12,397 nt of DNA from Flavobacteriaceae bacterium (GTDB taxonomy: Bacteria > Bacteroidota > Bacteroidia > Flavobacteriales > Flavobacteriaceae): positions 1-12,397 of the forward strand of contig JALRKI010000114.1 in NCBI GenBank assembly GCA_023254815.1. The letters are read 5' to 3'. The position numbers and the translations under genes are program-made. The notes beneath the pieces were generated by a model that did no database searches, was not told where the DNA came from, and saw only the letters and a list, made by a program, of their open reading frames with translations. Position 1 is the first letter of the stretch, and every line of letters begins with the position of its first letter. This document shows positions 7,701 to 12,397 of this stretch, in pieces.

Positions 7701-7822
7701 GGGTGACGGTTCCGTCAGCTCAAGATTGGAAAAGAGTTGATCTTGCAAATAAGCTGATCACTGAATTTGAAAATGCAGTGACACAGTTCGAGCGCAAAGA
7801 ATGGGTTAAATTCAAAAAATAA
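4748..7822 (+). CDS. Exported BNR/sortilin (VPS10-like) beta-propeller protein
   Basis: This 1024-residue protein starts with a signal peptide (cleavage near LNA17). Residues 28 to about 725 form beta-propeller repeats with Asp-boxes (S/T-x-D-x-G-x-x-W): SENGGSAW 67, STDGGKTW 121, TTDGGKHW 172, SGDRGLSW 230, SEDGGQTW 280, SYDGGENF 327, TYDHGTSW 376, SVDKGANW 516, TRDGGQNW 583, TDDFGETW 638 and SVNQGQDW 682. Eleven boxes over about 700 residues suggest one long or two stacked propellers, as in the sortilin/VPS10-like 'glycosyl hydrolase' group of Bacteroidota. About 785-875 is an Ig-like strand-rich domain (GLNYLTWNL, LPGVYTLKF) and 885-1024 is a charged, mostly helical tail. No type IX secretion C-terminal domain is visible. 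Enzymatic activity is not established for this family despite the name; binding of protein or glycan ligands is equally likely. Only 10 bp separate its stop from the convergent gene. Confidence 0.88.
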   Translation: MRILLSIFLIAASTLNAQNLDLSALENLKIRSIGPANMSGRITAIDAVVSNPKIIFIGAASGGVWKSENGGSAWTPVFDDQPTQNIGALAIQQNNPEVIWVGTGEGNPRNSMNLGMGIFKSTDGGKTWTHMGLETTKTIHRIWIDPDNDQSIFVGASGDPFTPNEDRGLYKTTDGGKHWEKVLYTNGTSGIGDFVVDPNDPNRMFAAMYDHRRTPFSFVSGGPGSGLYFSGDRGLSWKKLDPSCGLPEGDLGRIGLAIAPSNSNRMYAKIEAQKNLLYRSEDGGQTWAVINSNPKFTNNRPFYFQDLAVDSENPDRLYNIYQPLSVSYDGGENFDPKPMIPADETKGIHADFHAMWINPKDAQHFIIGGDGGLGITYDHGTSWYFPENIPVAQFYHINVDYDTPFNVYGGMQDNGNWSGPAYTWKRGGIRTLYWQYLVGGDGFYIAPDKDNARFGYGTSQNGDLYRYDKVSGYYQSIAPQSDKIDTPLRYNWNAGFALDPHDDHTVYYGSQFVHKSVDKGANWTIISPDLSTDNSEHQKGDYGGLTLDISGAENYNSILAIAPSHLNKDILWVGTDDGQVQLTRDGGQNWTNLTTNIKGLPQGSWIARIHASRYEQPTAWLVVNNYRQGDYDPYLFRTDDFGETWTRVVDDLDVKGYALSFIQDPVEPNLLFLGTENGLWMSVNQGQDWTQVKNGFPSVSTMDLVIQEREAALVIGTFGRAIWIMDDLTSLRYLLSNKPAQNLMALPVNKTVQVKGLFIAPAGNIWTGFHTTFEGENRVFQKVQLPVFLASNPLENDSIIVTISDSKGQLVNTVSKKGLNRGLNYLTWNLDEKPTYLPGFWVNDESRGIPVLPGVYTLKFQYLGETSLSTVEIVADPRFEMDNTVDIELYRYQKAVNDQVVKLSQLLEKTEAWNTNLKVKLDALENDSTTNQKSKKVLKNLQIQLTALTLLAMDKPVGRQVGAWQSSRITAYSAVEQALKASSARVTVPSAQDWKRVDLANKLITEFENAVTQFERKEWVKFKK

Positions 7823-7832
7823 TACGAAGATT

Positions 7833-9281
7833 TTAGCAGTCAAGCATCGCTTCGGCTTCGATTTCTACCAAATATCCTTCACCGACGAGCTGAGCTTGAA
7901 CAAGGGTATTGGCGGGGTTAATGCCGTTAAATCGATGACCATGTGCTCGGGCCACGGCCTCCCAGTCGTTGATGTTGTTGACAAACACTCGTGTCCTAAC
8001 AACATCTTTTAATGCGCCTCCCAACGATTCGATGGCGGCTTCGATTTTATCAATCACAAAATGTGTTTGTGCGGCGGCGTCATTACCCCCTACCAATAAA
8101 TGACCATGAGTGGCTGTTGTTCCAGAAACCAAAATGCGATTACCTTTTTTAACGGCTCTTGAATAGCCTGCAAAGTCTTCCCAAACCGTGCCGCTATACA
8201 CTTGTTCGCGTTGTTCGGATATTCTCACAGGATGGTAAACGCGGGGGATATTGTCCAAATGATGGCTGAGGTCGCCCGAAGCAGTTAAAAATGGTGGCTT
8301 GCGATATTCGTCGCCGCAATTTCCTGGAACAGGCGAAAGTTCCGCGATAGCCTCTTCAATAGAATTCAAATCCGCCTCATTCAAATCGAGATTCAACAGC
8401 TTTTGGTGATCAGTGATATGAGCGTTCTCACCAAGTCTTGCACCTACAATCACAGCGGCTACATTAGGGTTTTCGAGCACAAATCGGCTAGCAATATTGG
8501 CAATAGAAGTCTTGTTTTTTTTGGCGATAAGGTCTAAAACAAACAAAAGATTTTGAAATTTTTGCCACCCTCCGGCGGCGTCTATAAACCGCTTGTATTT
8601 CATTTGTGACCAAGTCTGCAAGTCTTTAATGGCAGGTTCATCCTGGGCCAACCAACGTTCAGAAAGAAATCCACCAGCCAATGTGCCATAGGCTAAAATC
8701 TTGACGTTGTATTGTTCGCAAACGTCTTTCATGGCACCTAAAGCCCGACGGTCAATCAATGAATGGGATATTTGATTGCTGACAATTGGAATGCCATGGG
8801 CGAGGGCAACTCTAAGATGATGAGCGTCGAAATTGGTTACCCCGATGTTTTGAATCAGCCCCTCCTCCTGAAACTCTTTTAAGAAAATCAAAGCATCTAG
8901 CCAACTGGGGTCGGGGTAATGCCATGCATGGAACTGCATCAAGTTTAAGGAGGGCTGTTGCATGCGGTCTAAGGCTGTTTGAATGGCCTTTCTGACCTCA
9001 TTTTTATCAATTGCCCCTGGTTTTGGCACCCACTTGGTAAACAGATTTATGGTCGAACTGTTGGGGTGATTGTTTTTACAGATGCCCGCAACGATCTCAC
9101 TCGACCCATAGTGATCGGCCATATCGAAAGTTGTGAATCCAGCGTCAACATAGTTTTTCATGAAGGCAGCGGTCCTTTGGGGATCGAGCTGTTGTTCCTT
9201 TTCCATGTCTGCAATCTGCCAAAGTCCAATGATCAATCTTGGTATGGAGAGGCTTGGCGACAAATCAGCTTGTTTTTTCAT
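7833..9281 (-). CDS. Aldo/keto reductase fused to a RidA-like domain
   Basis: This 482-residue protein joins two domains. Residues about 10-315 are an aldo/keto reductase (TIM barrel, NAD(P)H) with the full catalytic tetrad at expected spacing: D53 and Y58 in FDMADHYG, K83 in FTKWV, H118 in QFHAWHY. SNQISHSL (168-175) and the VGARLGENAHI segment (279-289) fit the barrel and cofactor-binding end. A linker (about 320-360, CGDEYRKPPF) leads to a YjgF/RidA-like domain (about 362-480): GYSRAVKKGNRILVSGTTA, VVRTRVFV and VEIEAEA. In this second domain the arginine used by classical RidA imine deaminases (PARS context) is N458 in NPANT, so a different activity or binding role is likely. The start is 2 bp after the permease stop, so it is the last gene of a three-gene unit. 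The substrate is unknown; a product of the imported compound is a reasonable inference. Confidence 0.9.
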   Translation of the reverse strand: MKKQADLSPSLSIPRLIIGLWQIADMEKEQQLDPQRTAAFMKNYVDAGFTTFDMADHYGSSEIVAGICKNNHPNSSTINLFTKWVPKPGAIDKNEVRKAIQTALDRMQQPSLNLMQFHAWHYPDPSWLDALIFLKEFQEEGLIQNIGVTNFDAHHLRVALAHGIPIVSNQISHSLIDRRALGAMKDVCEQYNVKILAYGTLAGGFLSERWLAQDEPAIKDLQTWSQMKYKRFIDAAGGWQKFQNLLFVLDLIAKKNKTSIANIASRFVLENPNVAAVIVGARLGENAHITDHQKLLNLDLNEADLNSIEEAIAELSPVPGNCGDEYRKPPFLTASGDLSHHLDNIPRVYHPVRISEQREQVYSGTVWEDFAGYSRAVKKGNRILVSGTTATHGHLLVGGNDAAAQTHFVIDKIEAAIESLGGALKDVVRTRVFVNNINDWEAVARAHGHRFNGINPANTLVQAQLVGEGYLVEIEAEAMLDC

Positions 9282-9283
9282 GC

Positions 9284-10765
9284 TTATTCGGGTGGTAAAT
9301 TTTTAAAATGATCTCCTATTGAGCCTTGTCTTTTTCTCAGTTTAACCCATTTGTAAAGGAATACCAAACTCGCCATTCCCATGACCAAAATCCAAACATA
9401 GGTGGAGTGAAAGTACCATGCTGAAACTGTACTGCTCAAATCTTTAAATAAATGTATGGTTAAAAACCCACTTAAAAAAAATGCGCCTGCCCATCCAACA
9501 AAGAGTTGAACGCTCCTGTTTTTCAATATTTTAATGTTTTTAGACAGTTCAGGATTACGGCGTTTGATGGTCAATAGTGTGATACACATCAAAAGAAAAT
9601 TGATCAACATGGAAGTGACCATGATGTCAATCCCAAGAAAAAAATCACCTGCAAAATGTGATCCTAATACCCCAATGCTTGATATGATTCCTGCAACAAT
9701 GAGGGCAATGTAGGGCGTTTTATTCTTGGTATGAATGGCAGTGATCCGATCAGGAAAAATACCATCTTTGGCCCAAGCGAACATCAAGCGAGATACTGAA
9801 AGTAACATGGCTGGAAGGTCATTGATGAGGGCAATTGCCGCACCAAATAATATGAGAATATCCAAACCACTGGGCAGTATCAGACTGAGCAGACCAGGAG
9901 CCGTGATGTCTTTTAGCAAAGCCTGTTCAGCAACATAGCTCCACGGTACAATATGATAGACCGAAGCCGTAAAAAGCAAGTAAAATAATCCTACTCCAAT
10001 AATGGATACAAGTATTGCTAAAGGCAGATTACGAGTAGGATTTTTAGCTTCGCTTCCGGTTTGGGCTATGGCGTCAAATCCAATAAAACTCGAAAATAAT
10101 ATGGCGGCAGCTGATAAAAACACCGACCACTCCAAGTCAGGATCAGGTGGTATCAGGTGAACCGTATTTTTTTTTGCTGCTAGGGAAGCCAAAAAGTCGG
10201 AGGAGTCGAAGAAAAGTCCCGAAAATATAACAATACTCCCAAGACAAAAAATGACAATAACCATGGGGATGAGCAATGAGGTGTAGGCCTTGATGCCCTT
10301 AATGTTCAAGTAAACAAAACTCCAGATTAAACTCAATCCCAAACCCACTCTAACCCAAGATTGATCGAGCCAATCAGATATCCAATAGGCCTTCGCACTG
10401 AAGGCAATGTCTCTTAAAAAAGGTATTGAAATATAGGCAATGACACCAATCACAATAGAAAGTCCAAACCATTGGGAAAAGCTTGCTACGAATCCCAAAT
10501 AGGGATTGAGCCCTCGGCTGGCGTAAAGATAACTTCCTCCCGCTCGCGGCATGGCAGACGACAATATGGCATAGGCCAAGCCAGCGAACAGCGCCGGAAT
10601 GGCAGCAAACCCAAAGGCCCAAAGCACATATGGTCCAATGGATGGTACACTTCTGTGAATCATAAACGGCACTACGTTGATGGAAGCTCCCACCATCGAG
10701 GAAACCCCTGTTGCAATAACAGCGATGAGTCCCATTTGCCTGCTCAGTTTGGCCTTTGTTTTCAT
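9284..10765 (-). CDS. APC superfamily amino-acid/amine permease
   Basis: This 493-residue inner-membrane protein has about 12 hydrophobic segments. The first helix carries the broken-helix Gly motif of APC transporters, GVSSMVGASI (20-29), followed by AMPRAGGSYLYASRGLNPYLG (71-91) in the helix 2-3 region and FIGFDAIAQTGSEAKNPTR (227-245) in the helix 6-7 loop, where most members have Glu in place of Ser238. Typical members import amino acids, polyamines or related compounds with protons or by exchange. The substrate cannot be read from sequence. Being 20 bp from the SOUL gene and 2 bp from the reductase-RidA gene, it probably supplies the substrate of that enzyme (inference). Confidence 0.92.
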   Translation of the reverse strand: MKTKAKLSRQMGLIAVIATGVSSMVGASINVVPFMIHRSVPSIGPYVLWAFGFAAIPALFAGLAYAILSSAMPRAGGSYLYASRGLNPYLGFVASFSQWFGLSIVIGVIAYISIPFLRDIAFSAKAYWISDWLDQSWVRVGLGLSLIWSFVYLNIKGIKAYTSLLIPMVIVIFCLGSIVIFSGLFFDSSDFLASLAAKKNTVHLIPPDPDLEWSVFLSAAAILFSSFIGFDAIAQTGSEAKNPTRNLPLAILVSIIGVGLFYLLFTASVYHIVPWSYVAEQALLKDITAPGLLSLILPSGLDILILFGAAIALINDLPAMLLSVSRLMFAWAKDGIFPDRITAIHTKNKTPYIALIVAGIISSIGVLGSHFAGDFFLGIDIMVTSMLINFLLMCITLLTIKRRNPELSKNIKILKNRSVQLFVGWAGAFFLSGFLTIHLFKDLSSTVSAWYFHSTYVWILVMGMASLVFLYKWVKLRKRQGSIGDHFKNLPPE

Positions 10766-10785
10766 AAAGGATAAAGCTAAGCAAT

Positions 10786-11331
10786 CTATTCTTGATAGGC
10801 TATTTCAAAAAGCATTTCATTTTTGCGATTGAAGAGTCGAAATGGGGAATTGTAAACCAACAACAAGGGAGGACCTATTAGTTTCAGTTGATGTTGTTCG
10901 GCCAATGCTTTCAGCTTTTCGGTTTGAATTTTTTTGGATTTATCATTGACGTAACCGCCGAAACCAAGAGCAACAAAATAACCCGGTTTGGATTCAAATA
11001 CCCTAACTTTTGAAGTGCTGGGTATTGGAGTATTATCGGACTTAAACGAATTTGGCAAAATAAACTCCATAACCTCTTGTCCCTCAGAATCTTTAATATA
11101 GACTGGGGTTGTCATGGCAATTTTGGTTTTGCCTTGATTTTCTCCGGAAATATAGCCAAACAAAGTGCCAAAATTATTGTCCGATTGGATTTTCATGACA
11201 GGGGGATAATACCTTATTTCAAGGTCTTGCAAGCTTTTAATTACTCGAAAAGATTGAGTTTCATATTTCTGTCCCATAGCCGTAAAAAAGGTTATTGAAG
11301 CAAGCATCACAATTTTCAGACGGAAGCTCAT
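10786..11331 (-). CDS. Exported SOUL/HEBP family haem-binding-like protein
   Basis: This 181-residue protein has a signal peptide (hydrophobic core 6-18, cleavage near MG20/QK), then a SOUL fold: LEIRYYPPV (37-45), FGTLFGYISGENQGKTKIAM (54-73) leading to TTPV, MEFILP (88-93), ALGFGGY (121-127), LVYNSPFRLFNRKNEM (158-173). Animal relatives bind haem or tetrapyrroles and bacterial ones are mostly uncharacterised; export to the periplasm is suggested by the N-terminus. It is the first gene of the unit, followed after 20 bp by the permease. Haem binding is assumed from the family and no specific ligand residue can be confirmed here. Confidence 0.92.
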   Translation of the reverse strand: MSFRLKIVMLASITFFTAMGQKYETQSFRVIKSLQDLEIRYYPPVMKIQSDNNFGTLFGYISGENQGKTKIAMTTPVYIKDSEGQEVMEFILPNSFKSDNTPIPSTSKVRVFESKPGYFVALGFGGYVNDKSKKIQTEKLKALAEQHQLKLIGPPLLLVYNSPFRLFNRKNEMLFEIAYQE

Positions 11332-11347
11332 CGTAGTATTTATTTTA

Positions 11348-11355
11348 CAAACTTA
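11348..11355 (-). promoter_or_regulatory. Candidate -7 box for the SOUL-permease-reductase operon
   Basis: Read on the minus strand this is TAAGTTTG, an exact match to the Bacteroidota -7 consensus TAnnTTTG. It ends 16 bp before the SOUL start codon, so the leader would be only about 10 nt. No good -33 TTTG is visible about 19 bp upstream. Confidence 0.38.
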
Positions 11356-11426
11356 CTAATTATAAAATAATGGGTTGATTTTTTTAATTATTAAGCTACT
11401 CCACTCGTTATTAGACTTTAAAGGTT

Positions 11427-11434
11427 TATATTTG
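11427..11434 (+). promoter_or_regulatory. Candidate -7 box for the membrane protein gene
   Basis: TATATTTG is an exact match to TAnnTTTG, lying 55 bp before the ATG at 11490 and giving a leader of about 50 nt. The -33 position is poor. With the minus-strand box at 11348-11355 it makes 11332-11489 a divergent promoter region. Confidence 0.42.
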
Positions 11435-11489
11435 ATTACAATTGCTCCATTTCTTCCACGATCGACTCAATCTCTAAATAGTCAGTATC

Positions 11490-12371
11490 ATGAGCAAGAC
11501 TTTAGCATTTTTTGACGTTCTTTTTGGCAAAATATTTTCGGAAGTCAATAAAAAATTGATTGAACGCGCCACGCTTTGGTTGTCGCTCTTTGGATTTGTG
11601 ATTCATCTTTTGCTCATATATTCCAAGAAATTCGAACTGTTTCATTTTTTATTCGAATCGCAATTGTTGGATGATCCAATTTCGGCCATTTATACTCCTT
11701 TTTCTATCATTCTGGTTTACGAAATATACCTCCTGATTGTCTATTTGCCCCGTTCTTTTACCACTGCTGTATCCAAACAGTTTGAAATCATTTCATTAAT
11801 TCTTATCAGACGTATTTTCGGTGATATTCCAAAAATAGACTTGAATGTGAATTGGTTTGACGAGGCGGCCAATCGACAACTCATTTATGACTTGACCGGA
11901 GTTCTGTTGCTCTATTTTTTAATTTTTCTTTTCAACTATTACCAGAGAAAACTGCCTAAAGTACCTGTCAGCGAGCGGTTAAAACGTTTTGTAAGTTCAA
12001 AAAAGGCGATCAGCTTAGTTCTACTACCTGTTTTGATAGTAACCTCGTTCTACTCAGCGGCAAATTGGCTCGGAGCGCTTTTTGGCGTAGCTCAAAATGA
12101 GGTGGTATTGCCCGACATCAATGCGGTTTTTTATAATGAGTTTTTTACCATACTCATACTCGCCGATGTATTTATCTTGCTGTTGTCATTTCAATATACC
12201 GAGCGCTATAGCCAACTTATTAGAAATACAGGATTTGTAATTTGCACGATTTTAATTCGATTGTCTTTTAGCACTACAGGATTAACCAATATTTTACTCA
12301 TAGTTTCAAGTGCACTCTTCGGGCTTGCCATTCTTAGAATCTATAATGCCATTGAAACCAAAAGCTCATGA
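11490..12371 (+). CDS. Unrecognised polytopic membrane protein
   Basis: This 293-residue protein has about six or seven hydrophobic segments (about 28-44, 68-86, 131-150, 173-190, 217-234, 247-259 and 266-285) separated by basic loops. There is no N-terminal signal peptide; the first 27 residues are amphipathic and charged. After the second helix comes YLPRSFTTAVSKQFEIISL (85-103) then ILIRRIFGD (104-112), whose polar-plus-arginine pattern is unusual and could be a re-entrant or peripheral helix. A long polar stretch (about 112-128, KIDLNVNWFDEAANRQ) precedes the third helix. I do not recognise a family and assign no function. The stop overlaps the next start (ATGA), so it is probably the first gene of an operon whose remaining genes lie to the right. 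Confidence 0.85.
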   Translation: MSKTLAFFDVLFGKIFSEVNKKLIERATLWLSLFGFVIHLLLIYSKKFELFHFLFESQLLDDPISAIYTPFSIILVYEIYLLIVYLPRSFTTAVSKQFEIISLILIRRIFGDIPKIDLNVNWFDEAANRQLIYDLTGVLLLYFLIFLFNYYQRKLPKVPVSERLKRFVSSKKAISLVLLPVLIVTSFYSAANWLGALFGVAQNEVVLPDINAVFYNEFFTILILADVFILLLSFQYTERYSQLIRNTGFVICTILIRLSFSTTGLTNILLIVSSALFGLAILRIYNAIETKSS

Positions 12372-12397
12372 TGCCTGTCAGGAAATTAGATTGGTTT
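12368..12397 (+). CDS. Start of a further gene, cut by the right edge
   Basis: The ATG at 12368 overlaps the preceding TGA stop, and a second in-frame ATG follows at 12371. The frame runs open to the window end as MMPVRKLDWF. Ten codons are too few to identify the product. The ATGA overlap and lack of an intergenic gap support a real, co-translated gene. Confidence 0.45.
   Translation, partial: MMPVRKLDWF

Noticed and set aside
7733..7822. Type IX secretion sorting domain at the propeller C-terminus
   Set aside because: The tail is charged and helical and lacks the strand-rich, Gly/Lys-ending pattern of those domains.
10374..10784. Minus-strand 136-codon ORF overlapping the permease start
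   Set aside because: It is an alternate-frame shadow of the permease gene, which has clear APC motifs throughout.

Overview
The window looks like chromosomal DNA from a member of the Bacteroidota, possibly a Cytophagales-type marine or soil bacterium. Start codons lack purine-rich Shine-Dalgarno sequences, several upstream regions carry matches to the Bacteroidota -7 box (TAnnTTTG), and the families present (secreted sortilin-like propellers, DUF885-like exported proteins, tandem DoxX-like membrane proteins) are common in that phylum. I saw no RNA genes, insertion sequences, CRISPR arrays or phage genes.

Layout, left to right. (1) Positions 2-1091, plus strand: the 3' part of a beta-lactamase-like serine hydrolase whose start lies outside the window, overlapping by 17 bp a small cupin lipoprotein. 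The hydrolase is much richer in A+T than everything after it. (2) Positions 1092-1446 appear non-coding. (3) 1447-2028, plus: an exported NlpC/P60 cell-wall peptidase. (4) 2130-2848, minus: two small DoxX-like four-helix membrane proteins, overlapping by ATGA. (5) 2975-4627, minus, and 4748-7822, plus: a divergent pair of exported proteins, one DUF885-like without the usual zinc motif, the other a 1024-residue BNR/sortilin-type beta-propeller. (6) 7833-11331, minus: a tight three-gene unit, transcribed as SOUL haem-binding-like protein, APC amino-acid/amine permease, then an aldo/keto reductase fused to a RidA-like domain. (7) 11490-12371, plus: a polytopic membrane protein I do not recognise, overlapping by ATGA the first codons of another gene cut by the right edge.

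How the genes may work together. The SOUL-permease-reductase unit is the clearest functional cluster: uptake of an amino acid or amine, then reduction of a carbonyl or imine intermediate, with the RidA-like half acting on or binding a related product. That is inference from gene order. The divergent exported pair could share a regulatory region and act on extracellular or periplasmic protein or peptide material, also inferred. The remaining genes look like ordinary envelope and housekeeping functions. I found no clear defence system or other striking new multi-gene system. The items most worth following up are the reductase-RidA fusion operon, the DUF885 variant without its metal site, and the unrecognised membrane protein with its truncated neighbour.
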